Assembly: GCF_017312485.1 (NCBI RefSeq)
Contig: NZ_BMBA01000002.1
Location: 1,044,635 to 1,108,634 of the forward strand
Origin: Clostridium zeae
Lineage (GTDB): Bacteria; Bacillota; Clostridia; Clostridiales; Clostridiaceae
Direction: 5' to 3'
Length of the DNA: 64,000 nucleotides
A program made the translations under genes and the position numbers. The notes under the pieces are model-generated. The model saw only the letters and a program-made list of their open reading frames with translations. It was not told the DNA's origin and did no database searches. Each line of letters opens with the position of its first letter. Position 1 is the first letter of the stretch. Below, one piece after another: positions 27,108 through 36,513 of this stretch.

Positions 27108-27905
27108 TTACTGTTTCAAAACCTTAGCATGCACAATTATTCGATCATCTTTATCTGAATTTGTACAAGTAGATAAACTTAATACTTTATCATCTACAGT
27201 AACTTCTACTCCAGTATCATAAATAGAATTTTTCTTTAAAGTTTTTAAGAATTTATCATATTCATCTCTTGAGCTAAAACCCTTATTATAGCTCTCACTC
27301 GTACTTCTCGTTATATAACAAGAAAAAATTTCACATTTTAAATCTCCATTTGGAGTGTAAATCCAAAAATAAGGATTGGACACATAAAAAGCTTTATCTT
27401 TATACTTCATTAATACACTAAACATTGATGAATTCTTCAGATTATGACCATATATCATGGTATGTAAGTCTTTAAACTGGCTATTATTTTCATAATCCAT
27501 AAAAATACTTCCTGCTTTGTTTTCCTCCTTTTTGAAGGTATGCTTTAAATAAAAGTTATTATCTATACCTTTTACAATAGGGTAGTCAATTCCAGTACTC
27601 TCAAAATAAATCCACGCCACAATATCACTATTTATAGCTTTAAGGCTGTCAAAATCTATTTTCGAAGCTTTTGTGGATTTGCTGTCAGTAGGAAGTTTCT
27701 CAATATATTTTTGTAAATCTTTGTATTCATCAGTACCTTTCTTATACTCACTCCCAATGATGTATAAACTATAAGCAGAATATAAAAAGGTACTTGCACA
27801 AATTAATACCATAATTATTTTTAGAGCGCTTCTTATAGAAGCTTTCTTCTTCAAATCTGTTTTATTTGAATTACCTTCACTATCTCTTCCATTATCATCA
27901 ACCAT
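27108..27905 (-). CDS. srtB: Class B sortase
   Basis: The 265-residue membrane-anchored transpeptidase has an N-terminal cytoplasmic tail and one transmembrane helix (ALKIIMVLICASTFLYSAYS, about 28-50). The class B catalytic domain contains DIVAWIYFESTGIDYPIVKG, the His in MIYGHNLKNSSMF and the Cys in LSLSTCTNSD (Cys247), with Arg in DDRIIVHAK. It attaches proteins with an LPXTG-like signal to peptidoglycan cross-bridges. The neighbouring esterase ends in SPQTG, matching the [S/P]PXTG-type signal known for Clostridioides difficile SrtB, so the pair is very likely enzyme and substrate. It lies 188 bp upstream of the esterase gene on the same strand. Confidence 0.93.
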   Translation of the reverse strand: MVDDNGRDSEGNSNKTDLKKKASIRSALKIIMVLICASTFLYSAYSLYIIGSEYKKGTDEYKDLQKYIEKLPTDSKSTKASKIDFDSLKAINSDIVAWIYFESTGIDYPIVKGIDNNFYLKHTFKKEENKAGSIFMDYENNSQFKDLHTMIYGHNLKNSSMFSVLMKYKDKAFYVSNPYFWIYTPNGDLKCEIFSCYITRSTSESYNKGFSSRDEYDKFLKTLKKNSIYDTGVEVTVDDKVLSLSTCTNSDKDDRIIVHAKVLKQ

Positions 27906-28122
27906 ATATATCTCCTGCTATATTTTAAAATGCCAAGCTTTCATAACTTCTCAGCAAATTAATTATATATTTCATACAATTGTAAAGCTTTCCATTTATA
28001 GATTTTTACATACTGTTTTATTATTGTTTCTTGCCCTATTTTTCATATAATTAAAAAAATTAATTATTCTCACCACATTGAAGTCAAAAAATGGAATAAT
28101 CTTATATTTTCCTAAACAGTAG

Positions 28123-28156
28123 AAAAATAGAGTGCTTTTCTCAACACTCTATTTTT
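28123..28156. terminator. Intrinsic terminator after AraC-GH39 gene
   Basis: AAAAATAGAGTG pairs with CACTCTATTTTT around a 10-base loop, 59 bp past the AraC-GH39 stop. T-runs exist in both directions. The rest of the gap 27906-28214 is AT-rich without features. Confidence 0.8.
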
Positions 28157-28214
28157 TCAACATTTTATATACCTTTTTCTAATTATTATGTTTAATAATA
28201 CTATTGAAATTTAT

Positions 28215-30683
28215 TTAGCTATGTTTAATAGGAATAATTTCAATTAACATAACTTCATGTGGCTCCATCTTTTCATTAATTATAAAATCACCATTGATAT
28301 CAATATTTTTCATTTTATATTCAAATATTGATCTATTTTTAATGTAATTAAGTTCATCTAACTCCATAAATTTTGGTGCACCAATTCTAAGCCATTCATC
28401 ATAGGCTGATCCATTTTCTTTATTAATTCTATATATTTTCATAACTACTTCTCCAGATAATCCTTTTAAAACAAAGCTTATATTTTTATTTTTCTCATCA
28501 AAAACATGGTATCTATTTTTTAAAGTAATATCTTTTGAATGACACTGCTTTTTATCATCAATAAAATGACAATAGTTAAATGCTAAAATCTGAATAGAAT
28601 TATTGATATTCTTAGTAGCTATGAAATCATCTTCTTTTTTTATTATGTTATTTCCTAACCTATTCATTAGTTGATAGGTGTAATAGATTGGCTTCTTTAT
28701 TCCATTGTTAGTTATAAAACCAAGTCCTCCATGAAAGATATTGTTACTTGCTTTAGTTTCTTCAAATATATCACTAAAGGACCAGTAAGCCATACCATAA
28801 ACTTTATTAAAGTTAGCAATAATGTTTTTTACGAAGAATGAAGCCTTGAAGCATGTATCATGTAATAAGTCTTTTTGACTCGGAGTAGTATTCCATTCAG
28901 TAATAAAAATCTCTTTTATATTTAGTTTATCCTTGTCTATTTTATTTATAAATTTATCTATCTGTTCACTAATAAAACTTTCATGAGCATGTAAGCAGTA
29001 ATCTATAGAATTCTGAAGTATTAGTTGATTATCCGACACCTTTCCAAACCTATTAATAAGTTCAAGTGAATCTGATTTCCCCATTGGTACAAGCGAATAA
29101 GTTCTTATAGCAATAAAGTCTAATACTATCTTCTCATCTTTTAAAAAGCTAATATACTTATCTAAAAGCTGCAGGTCAAATGTTCCTCCAATCCTGAGCT
29201 TTGCTTCAACCTGTTTCACACTACTATAAGTTTCTCTAAAAAAATCAAAGTACTTCCTATATTCAGTATTGAAGTAACTCCATTGATCACAAATTTGAAA
29301 ATACCAGGTTTGTACCTCATTACTCCCATATTTTTCTATTAGATGCTTCACAAAGCTTTTTATAAGCTTATTCCACTTATTTATGCTTTTTGGAAAACTG
29401 ATATTGGCCTTCCAAGCAAATATATATTTCTTTTCAGATGCTAATTGATCAGGCATATACCCAAGTTCTATGAATGGTTTAAGCTTTATCTCCAATAAAA
29501 AATCTATAAGTTCATCAACATAAGTAAAGTTATATTCTGAATTTCCCTCATCGTCTTCACTATAAACCCTCATCTCATCAGAAAATATTCCATGAAACCT
29601 TACATATTCAAAACTTATATCTTTTTGAACCAATCTCAATTGATTTCTTAGTTCTTCTCTCATACCTTCTGCAGCCCTACCAAAAGCTAAAATCCTTTTC
29701 CAGCTCTTATTAAAAGTACTCACTGAAGAATTCAAGTCTATTACATAGCTTTGCTTTTTTTCAGGTAACAACCTAAGTTTATCGTTTTCATGATTAGGTA
29801 TCTTTTCTAATTTAAATTTAGAAAAATCTAATTCCAGTGAATTTTCTTTTATTTCGTTTAAATAAATATTTTTATATTTTGATGGAGTCATGCCATAGAC
29901 TTCTTTAAAAACCTTAAAGTAAGATTTTAAATTTGGAAATCCATTTTCTAACGCAATAAAAGTAATTTTTTTATCCGATAGTACCAAATCCTTTATGGAC
30001 TCTTCCAATCGTACATTACTAATAAAAGCATTTAGAGGAATCCCCATTTGTTTTGAAAAATATCTAGATATATATTGGGAATTTAAATGCATATATTGCG
30101 AAATATCTTGTAAACTTATTTTTTCTTTATAATGAGTAAGTACAAACTTTATAATACTGTTTATCCTTTCGTCATCATGATTTATAGAGAATGTATTTTC
30201 TGTTTTATCAACAGTGAATTTATTAATTAATCGTACTATGATTTCCATTATTAACTGTTTTGCCATTAATAAATATCCATTTTCTTTATTTATACATACT
30301 TCTAATAGCTTTATAATTATACTTTTAATACTTTTATAGTCTTCTATATTGCTTTCATCAATATTTAAAGAGTTTAATTCAAACATCAAATCACTAAAGT
30401 TATTATATAAGTTATTAAAATACTGATAGTCTATTTCTAAAATATAGATTTGATTAGTGCTCGAACTATCTATACTGTACATTATGTTTGGATTAATTAA
30501 AATAACATCCTCTTCTCTTAGTGTATAGCTCTTGTCTTCTTGCTTTATAAGAATTTCACCTTTAATAACAAATATCAAAATTAGCTTTGGTTTTAAGTAG
30601 TAACTTGAGGTTTTAATGCTTTCAATATATAGTTTAACTGGAATTTCTCCTATGGTATCTATAATCTCATTTGTATACCTCAT
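28215..30683 (-). CDS. AraC-family regulator fused to a GH39-like domain with altered acid/base residue
   Basis: This 822-residue cytoplasmic protein has a cupin-like AraC sensor (about 1-110). An AraC double helix-turn-helix follows (about 172-275), with ISLQDISQYMHLNSQYISRYF and GFPNLKSYFKVFKEVYGMTP. Next come a GH39-like TIM barrel (about 310-690) and a beta-rich C-terminal domain. The GH39 nucleophile Glu is kept (FITEWNTTPS, Glu596). The usual acid/base motif WNEPN reads CDQWS, with Gln467 where Glu is expected. Retaining hydrolysis is therefore doubtful, and the barrel may serve as a second sugar sensor. The leader has a consensus promoter and a RAT-terminator like that of the GH1 gene, so the regulator itself is under antitermination control. 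It likely activates beta-glycoside or xyloside genes. Confidence 0.85.
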   Translation of the reverse strand: MRYTNEIIDTIGEIPVKLYIESIKTSSYYLKPKLILIFVIKGEILIKQEDKSYTLREEDVILINPNIMYSIDSSSTNQIYILEIDYQYFNNLYNNFSDLMFELNSLNIDESNIEDYKSIKSIIIKLLEVCINKENGYLLMAKQLIMEIIVRLINKFTVDKTENTFSINHDDERINSIIKFVLTHYKEKISLQDISQYMHLNSQYISRYFSKQMGIPLNAFISNVRLEESIKDLVLSDKKITFIALENGFPNLKSYFKVFKEVYGMTPSKYKNIYLNEIKENSLELDFSKFKLEKIPNHENDKLRLLPEKKQSYVIDLNSSVSTFNKSWKRILAFGRAAEGMREELRNQLRLVQKDISFEYVRFHGIFSDEMRVYSEDDEGNSEYNFTYVDELIDFLLEIKLKPFIELGYMPDQLASEKKYIFAWKANISFPKSINKWNKLIKSFVKHLIEKYGSNEVQTWYFQICDQWSYFNTEYRKYFDFFRETYSSVKQVEAKLRIGGTFDLQLLDKYISFLKDEKIVLDFIAIRTYSLVPMGKSDSLELINRFGKVSDNQLILQNSIDYCLHAHESFISEQIDKFINKIDKDKLNIKEIFITEWNTTPSQKDLLHDTCFKASFFVKNIIANFNKVYGMAYWSFSDIFEETKASNNIFHGGLGFITNNGIKKPIYYTYQLMNRLGNNIIKKEDDFIATKNINNSIQILAFNYCHFIDDKKQCHSKDITLKNRYHVFDEKNKNISFVLKGLSGEVVMKIYRINKENGSAYDEWLRIGAPKFMELDELNYIKNRSIFEYKMKNIDINGDFIINEKMEPHEVMLIEIIPIKHS

Positions 30684-30751
30684 TAATCTCCCCCCATTAT
30701 ATAAATAGACCCTTTTGAATTAAAATTTGATACTTTCCCATACAGTAAAAA

Positions 30752-30834
30752 AGACCTCTATTAATAAAAAAGTAGGTTTCATCCTGCTTCTCATTAATGA
30801 AGGTCTAGCCTGATCAAGTCAGTTGCAATCCAAC
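30752..30834 (-). promoter_or_regulatory. RAT antiterminator overlapping a leader terminator (AraC-GH39 gene)
   Basis: On the minus strand TTGGATTGCAACTG, then CAGGCTAGACCT (30801-30834), is a RAT site. Its end shares AGACCT with the 5' arm of a 14-bp terminator stem (AGACCTTCATTAAT, 30793-30806, with ATTAATAGAGGTCT, 30752-30765), followed by TTTTTT. The RAT and terminator closely resemble those at 22406-22490. Confidence 0.9.
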
Positions 30835-30871
30835 AATAACATGTACGCTTTTAATATATAAACTTAATATT

Positions 30872-30900
30872 ATTATATTTTACATTCCAATAATTGTCAA
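30872..30900 (-). promoter_or_regulatory. Consensus sigma-A promoter of the AraC-GH39 gene
   Basis: TTGACA-N17-TATAAT on the minus strand, a perfect consensus, about 40 bp before the RAT. The remaining gap to 31002 shows nothing clear. Confidence 0.88.
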
Positions 30901-31002
30901 TTAGCACCATAATATTTTATATTCCCTATTTCAAAGTATTTTACGCCTCAGCCTTTTCAGAGATGCAAGAGGAAAATCTTACGCCCTATTAAATTATATT
31001 TT

Positions 31003-33564
31003 TTATTGGAGTATCTTCTTTCCTTCATTTACTGCTTCTACTCTATTTTTAACTCCAAGCTTTGAATATATATTTATTATATGAGTTTTTACGGTGGATA
31101 CAGATATAAATAACTTCTCTCCTATTTCTTTATTGCTTAAGCCATCTATTAAAGCTCTAAGTACTTCTATTTCTCTTGAACTTAATATTAGAGTATTTTC
31201 ACCTGCAATCTCTACTATACGCTCTAACTTTTTAAGAAACTCTCTATTTTCCTTATCCTCTACCAATTGACCATTAAATTTCTTAAATATTGTATTTAGA
31301 AGCTTCCTATTTACATAGTAAGGAAATAAAATCTCTTCCTCCCTAGAGTAGAATATTGCTTCCTTTAAAATATTTATGAGCTCTCTATTTTCACTAGTCT
31401 GAAGCTTATCTAAAACTATTGCCTTCCAGAGTAAAGAATAAACCAATGAGTATCCAGCTCTATTTTTTCTACTTAAAGATGCTACATCCTTAAATACTTC
31501 TAAACTTTCTTCATGTCTTCCTAAACGGAAAAGCGCCATTCCGTAAGTTATACCTATAATTCCTTTATAACTTGAATTTTTGTACATATATTCATAAGTA
31601 TTAATAAATTTATCATATTCATCTTTTTTTATCTTATCTTCACTTGATAATAGTCTTATCCTTAATGCCAGCATTTGAATATATACATAGCTTCCCTTTT
31701 CGTACTTATCTATGTCACTTAATAGCTCTTCGCATTCCTTTATAGTTCCTTTAATGTATTTTACTTCAGCCAGATTATACTCGATACCAATCTTCAATGA
31801 ACTAAAGGCATCTCTTCCATCCAAATCATTAAGTAAATCATTAGCCTCTAATAAAAGTTCTTGTGCTTCTTTATACTTAAGCTGTTTTATATATACCCCT
31901 GGTAGTCCCACAGTTTTAAATATCTTAAAACAAGCTTTATTATTTTTACTATTAATTAAGCTGTTTAGTTCCTTATATCCCGCTTCACTTTCTTTCAGCC
32001 TACCCATTTCTTCTAAAAGAGAAATCCTATTATATTTACACATCAAATCAACATAACTGTTTTGCAGCAGCTTGTTAGATTCTTCTATTAGTTCTAACAT
32101 ATCAAAAGCTCTTGAACATTCTCCCCAAAATCCCAGTATCCATGAAGCTAATATATAATAGATAGTCTTTGTGAGTATATTTAAGTTTTCGTCAATTTCT
32201 CTAGGTAATTCAAAGTGAAAATTATCTGTTGCAGAATTATCCAATATAACGGTGAATAACCTTATAGAATTTAAAAACTCATTATTAGAATCCTCTTTTA
32301 TAGAACTTGCTATAATATTACATCTTTCATAATCTAGATTTAGATAATTAAAAAATATGGTTATAAGAGTTAGGTCCATACTCCTGCTATAGTACTCTAA
32401 AGGAAACTCATTTAAGAGCTTAGTAGATACAAGATTCTGTACATTTTTCACTATAAGCTTTAACCCATCATCATATCTGTGCCAACTAATGTAAATACTT
32501 AGTGCCTCATCATAGTTCTCATCTTGTATTAAGGATTTAGTAAGTCTATCAATGGTTTCACTTTTAATCTTATCTTCATATTTATCAAACAACTCCATCA
32601 AATACTGTCTTAAAATATTGTGATACCTATAAATCCTTTTTTCTTCATCTATAGAAACTATAAGCATATTCTTTTCTATTAATTTTTCTATAATTTCAAA
32701 ACCATCTTTTGCTGCTATACTACTGTAAATGCTAGGATTAACATAACTCAGTGGAGATGTTTTAATCAAGAAATCTTTTTCTTCTTGAGATAAACTCTTC
32801 ATAATTTCATTATTCATATATTCGATAAATAACTTACTATTCTTAGGTACATTCTTTATTGTCTTATTGCTATTTAATACTGTAAGGAGGAGCTTAATTG
32901 CACCTATCCATCCTTCTGAGCTTGAGTATATTTCTTTTATAAGCTCTTCACTAATCTGAACCTTACTACTATTTCTTATAAATTCCTTACTTTCTTCAAA
33001 GGTAAGATAGAAATCCTCTGAGCTAATATCAACAACTCCACCCCTCATAAGAATATTTCCTAGGTAAAGTGGTATGTCGTATCTTGAAATCAACACAAAA
33101 TGTACATTATCCGATGAATTAGCTATAAAGTATTCTATAGTTTCTAAAAGAAACTTATCTTCTACGTAATGAAAATCATCTAGTACGATAAATAGTTCCT
33201 CGTCGCTTAAAAGCTCGTTTATCATGGACGATATTAATTCAAATATGTCTTCCCTATTTACTAATGGATTTATCATATCTATATATAAACTTAAATCTTC
33301 AAGCTTATCTCTTAACCCATATAACACATAAGTCCATAAGTAGGATAAATCATTACTATTTTCGTCCAAGGAAAGCCACATATGATTTTCTTTATCTTTT
33401 ATATAATTAGAAATAAGCGTACTTTTACCAACAGCCGCTCCACCTTTTATAACTGCTAACTTACTTTCTGAAATAGCATTAACTTTATCCTGTATGCTTT
33501 TACTTCTACTAACTAAACTAGTGCTTTTGGGTCTTATTAATCTTGTATAAAGAATACTTTTCAA
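31003..33564 (-). CDS. MalT-like LuxR-family transcriptional regulator
   Basis: The 853-residue protein has an N-terminal STAND-type ATPase. It contains the P-loop GGAAVGKSTL near residue 42, HMWLSLDENSNDLSYLW, and the Walker B-like FIVLDDFHYVED. A long TPR-like helical middle follows. The C-terminal LuxR helix-turn-helix is LSSREIEVLRALIDGL, then SNKEIGEKLFISVSTVKTHI. This is the MalT/LAL architecture: ligand and ATP drive oligomerisation and activation. The TTG at 33564 is chosen because AAAGGTG ends 6 bases before it; the frame opens at a GTG (33573) inside that site. It stands 230 bp downstream of the NRPS-linked ABC exporter on the same strand, so it may be the cluster activator, although a sugar-related target is possible since saccharolytic genes follow. 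Confidence 0.88.
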   Translation of the reverse strand: MKSILYTRLIRPKSTSLVSRSKSIQDKVNAISESKLAVIKGGAAVGKSTLISNYIKDKENHMWLSLDENSNDLSYLWTYVLYGLRDKLEDLSLYIDMINPLVNREDIFELISSMINELLSDEELFIVLDDFHYVEDKFLLETIEYFIANSSDNVHFVLISRYDIPLYLGNILMRGGVVDISSEDFYLTFEESKEFIRNSSKVQISEELIKEIYSSSEGWIGAIKLLLTVLNSNKTIKNVPKNSKLFIEYMNNEIMKSLSQEEKDFLIKTSPLSYVNPSIYSSIAAKDGFEIIEKLIEKNMLIVSIDEEKRIYRYHNILRQYLMELFDKYEDKIKSETIDRLTKSLIQDENYDEALSIYISWHRYDDGLKLIVKNVQNLVSTKLLNEFPLEYYSRSMDLTLITIFFNYLNLDYERCNIIASSIKEDSNNEFLNSIRLFTVILDNSATDNFHFELPREIDENLNILTKTIYYILASWILGFWGECSRAFDMLELIEESNKLLQNSYVDLMCKYNRISLLEEMGRLKESEAGYKELNSLINSKNNKACFKIFKTVGLPGVYIKQLKYKEAQELLLEANDLLNDLDGRDAFSSLKIGIEYNLAEVKYIKGTIKECEELLSDIDKYEKGSYVYIQMLALRIRLLSSEDKIKKDEYDKFINTYEYMYKNSSYKGIIGITYGMALFRLGRHEESLEVFKDVASLSRKNRAGYSLVYSLLWKAIVLDKLQTSENRELINILKEAIFYSREEEILFPYYVNRKLLNTIFKKFNGQLVEDKENREFLKKLERIVEIAGENTLILSSREIEVLRALIDGLSNKEIGEKLFISVSTVKTHIINIYSKLGVKNRVEAVNEGKKILQ

Positions 33565-33704
33565 TATAATCACCTTTAACCACTTATTAATTATCTATAT
33601 TAAACATTATGATTTTCTTACATTTATTATATCATATAGACAATTGGAAGACTTTAACTCCATGCCTATTTTAATACTGACATTACCTATTGCTTAAAGC
33701 AGAT

Positions 33705-33762
33705 AAAATCTATTCTTAAACCCTCTTACTCATAAGCAGTGAGAGTTTTAAAAATAGATTTT
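33705..33762 (-). terminator. Long hairpin after the ABC exporter operon
   Basis: Arms of about 21 bases (33705-33725 with 33741-33762, AAAATCTATT with AATAGATTTT and inner CTC/GAG) with few mismatches, 36 bp past the last permease gene. The T-run is weak (TTTTATC). It is probably a terminator or attenuator before the MalT-like gene. Confidence 0.6.
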
Positions 33763-33797
33763 GACTAGAAGCGCTAGAGTTTAGACACAGGAACTCT

Positions 33798-34751
33798 CTA
33801 ATTATAACTTCTCATCTTTAATCTAGTAATCAAAAAGGATACACAAATCATCATTAACGATAATATTAACACATTAGATAAACTGGTATAATTAATTCCT
33901 TTTCCATTCTCTAAATACATGGTGAAATTTAAGATATGCCTTTGAGGAAGCAGCCTTCCAATACTGCTTATTAAATTGTTATTAGATATTGTGAAGAAGC
34001 TTCCTGCAATAAGTGTAGTTGTTATATTAAGCATAATCCCTAACATACTGGCACTTTCTTCATCTTTAACGATAGATGATATAAGCAAACCATAGGCTGC
34101 AGCAAGTAGTGATAACATAAAAACTATAAAAGCTAACTCTAGAACTGTTACTGCTGTATCTAGATTTAGTACTACCTTTGCTAATGTGGTTACTATTAGT
34201 GTAGGTGTAAAGATCATCACAAAAACCGAAATAAAATGACTTGCTACATATTGTTCATAGGATATATTAGAGCTAATAACCCTATTTGATATGCCTTTCT
34301 TATCATGAAAGAAAAACTTATATAGCATTACTCCAAGTGCAAGCACAAACATAGTTAAAAAACCTACTATATTAGCTGCTACCCCTCTTTTTTCACCTTC
34401 TTGAATAACCACTTTTTCTCCATTTAATATCTTTTTTACTTTATCTTTAAAATTGCTATCTTTTATAGTATCAACTGTAGCCTTACCATTATTAAAGGTT
34501 ACAACTGCATCATACTTATTCTTTACTAGATCTGAAAGTGGCACATCTTCCTTAAGCTTTATTATATTTATTTCATTAGACTTTAAATTTAAATCATTAG
34601 CTCCCACCACTCCTATATTGGCTTTAGTAATCATGCTACTGGAAAAATAAATCGCAGCTGCTATAATTATTGGAGTTATTACTAAAGGCGTTATTAGATA
34701 AGCCTTATTATTTACCATCCTATATAAAATTCCTTTAATTAGCTTTAACAT
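33798..34751 (-). CDS. ABC-2 type exporter permease (second subunit)
   Basis: The 317-residue membrane protein has one N-terminal transmembrane helix (YLITPLVITPIIIAAAIYF) and an extracytoplasmic loop (about 45-125). Five C-terminal helices follow (about 130-310), the layout of ABC2_membrane/YhgE-like permeases. The gene starts 12 bp after the preceding permease stop, with AAAGGAG upstream. It forms an exporter with the neighbouring permease and ATPase. Its place between the NRPS genes and a regulator suggests export of, or self-protection against, the peptide product (inferred). Confidence 0.85.
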   Translation of the reverse strand: MLKLIKGILYRMVNNKAYLITPLVITPIIIAAAIYFSSSMITKANIGVVGANDLNLKSNEINIIKLKEDVPLSDLVKNKYDAVVTFNNGKATVDTIKDSNFKDKVKKILNGEKVVIQEGEKRGVAANIVGFLTMFVLALGVMLYKFFFHDKKGISNRVISSNISYEQYVASHFISVFVMIFTPTLIVTTLAKVVLNLDTAVTVLELAFIVFMLSLLAAAYGLLISSIVKDEESASMLGIMLNITTTLIAGSFFTISNNNLISSIGRLLPQRHILNFTMYLENGKGINYTSLSNVLILSLMMICVSFLITRLKMRSYN

Positions 34752-34763
34752 CTTTTCTCTCCT

Positions 34764-35507
34764 TTATATATAATCTTCAGGCTTATAGTTAAAATGCATA
34801 ATTAATAAACTTATGAACGATAACATAATCAATACAAGCACAATCACATTATAATTCTGAAAGTTGTTATCATATATCACACTAAAAGATACATTTAAAA
34901 TCCACTTTAATGGAGATAGATTAGATATATTACTTACTACCTTCCCTAAACTATCCACTGGAAAGAAGATTCCTGATAGTAAAGCAAATATACTAGCTAT
35001 ATTAGAAAGTATCATATTAGTAAGTTCCTCAGTTTTTAAGATTACGCAAACTGCTCCTCCAATAGTAACTGTAAATAATAAAAAGGCTCCAAATAATATA
35101 AGAATATATATGAAGTTACTTCTGCCAAAGTTAACAAAATTAAAGTATTGCATTAAAATCATATTTATTGAAAAACTGATTCCCATAAATAAATATGAAG
35201 AAATTATCTTAGACATGTATATAGCTACCTTTGAAACTGGTGCATAAGCTATCCTCATATTTCCCCTTCTAAGCTTCTTCTCCATAAAGGTATTAGGAGT
35301 TATAGTTATGGAGGTTATTACTAAATAAAGCATCATGGTCACACCGTAATAATCATAAGAACTTACTCCCCTTCCACCGTAAAAACTTGAGAGTATGAAA
35401 CCAAATAACCCTACTAATGCCCATGGATAAAAAACGCATACCGTTACAATCACAGGTGTTGTAATAAGATTTTTAAAGTCTTGCTTTATAAGCTGCCATA
35501 AAATCAT
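34764..35507 (-). CDS. ABC-2 type exporter permease (first subunit)
   Basis: The 247-residue protein has six predicted transmembrane helices. Its layout fits ABC-2 permeases of the DrrB/NodJ type, including LSGIFFPVDSLGKVVSNISN near residue 190, the usual pre-helix segment. It overlaps none of its neighbours (14 bp after the ATPase gene, 12 bp before the second permease), so one operon is clear. GGAGG lies close to the ATG. It is the likely partner of the 314-residue ATPase in a heteromeric drug or peptide exporter. Confidence 0.87.
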   Translation of the reverse strand: MILWQLIKQDFKNLITTPVIVTVCVFYPWALVGLFGFILSSFYGGRGVSSYDYYGVTMMLYLVITSITITPNTFMEKKLRRGNMRIAYAPVSKVAIYMSKIISSYLFMGISFSINMILMQYFNFVNFGRSNFIYILILFGAFLLFTVTIGGAVCVILKTEELTNMILSNIASIFALLSGIFFPVDSLGKVVSNISNLSPLKWILNVSFSVIYDNNFQNYNVIVLVLIMLSFISLLIMHFNYKPEDYI

Positions 35508-35521
35508 TTTCCTCCGCCTCC

Positions 35522-36466
35522 CTAATCCCTTAATTTCTTTCCTGTTAGTTTTAGGAATACCATTTCTAAATTTCCTTCTTCACTTGTTATGTGATTTATC
35601 TTTATGCCCTTATCAATTAACCTTAAGATTATCTTATCTAGGTTTTCTATCTCTTTAATGGCTGTAACGTTCAAACAATTATCTTTAAATTCAACTTTCT
35701 GAATTCCTTCTATCTCATATAAGAAATCTTCTTTAAAAACAATCTTATTAATAGTTTCTACTGAAATTTTGTACAATCTTGTATTTTTATAGTTTTCCAT
35801 AAGTTCAGTTATGGTTCCCTCAGCTATCTTGGTACCGCTATCCATTATGATTACTCTATCTGCAATTTCCTCAACTTCTTCCATGTAATGAGTTGTATAT
35901 ATTATAGTTGTACCTTTATCCCTTAGTCTCTTGATTGATTCAAGTATATGATTTCTTGATTGAGGATCTATTCCTACAGTGGGTTCATCTAATATCAATA
36001 TCTTAGGTTTATGAGCTATAGCACAAGCTATATTAAGTCTACGCTTCATTCCTCCAGAAAAAGTTATTGGCTTACTATCTTTTTTATCTTCTAATCCAAC
36101 CATCTTAAGAGCCTCTACCACTGCCGATTTTAATTCCTTTCCTTTTAGTCCATATAAGGAAGTGAAGAACTCAACATTTCTAAATGCTGATATTTCCTCA
36201 AATATAGCAAGCTCTTGAGGTACTATGCCTAGACTAGATTTAATCATTTTCTTATTTTTATTTATATCAGTTCCAAAGAACTTAATTTCTCCCTCATCAT
36301 GTCTTAATATAGTTGATAAAATACTTATTGTGGTGCTCTTTCCAGCTCCATTTGGCCCTAAGAAACCCAATATCTCTCCTTTGTATAAATCAAAACTCAA
36401 TCCATTTACAGCTTTATTTTCTTTATAGTATTTTTTCAAATCCTTTACTTCTAGTATTTTTTCCAT
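35522..36466 (-). CDS. ABC exporter ATP-binding protein (DrrA-type)
   Basis: The 314-residue ATPase has Walker A GPNGAGKSTT (near residue 40), Q-loop VPQELA, signature FSGGMKRRLN (near 140), Walker B ILILDEPTVG and the H-loop His in YTTHYMEEVEE. The C-terminal extension (about 220-314) is typical of DrrA/CcmA drug exporters. Three ATGs in a row follow an AGAGGTG site; the third (36466, MEKILEV) has the best spacing. It is the first of three exporter genes downstream of the NRPS genes. The dyad at 36514-36533 lies in its control region. Confidence 0.93.
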   Translation of the reverse strand: MEKILEVKDLKKYYKENKAVNGLSFDLYKGEILGFLGPNGAGKSTTISILSTILRHDEGEIKFFGTDINKNKKMIKSSLGIVPQELAIFEEISAFRNVEFFTSLYGLKGKELKSAVVEALKMVGLEDKKDSKPITFSGGMKRRLNIACAIAHKPKILILDEPTVGIDPQSRNHILESIKRLRDKGTTIIYTTHYMEEVEEIADRVIIMDSGTKIAEGTITELMENYKNTRLYKISVETINKIVFKEDFLYEIEGIQKVEFKDNCLNVTAIKEIENLDKIILRLIDKGIKINHITSEEGNLEMVFLKLTGKKLRD

Positions 36467-36513
36467 CATCATCACCTCTGATATTAATATTACGCTCTAG
36501 ACCATATATCTGT

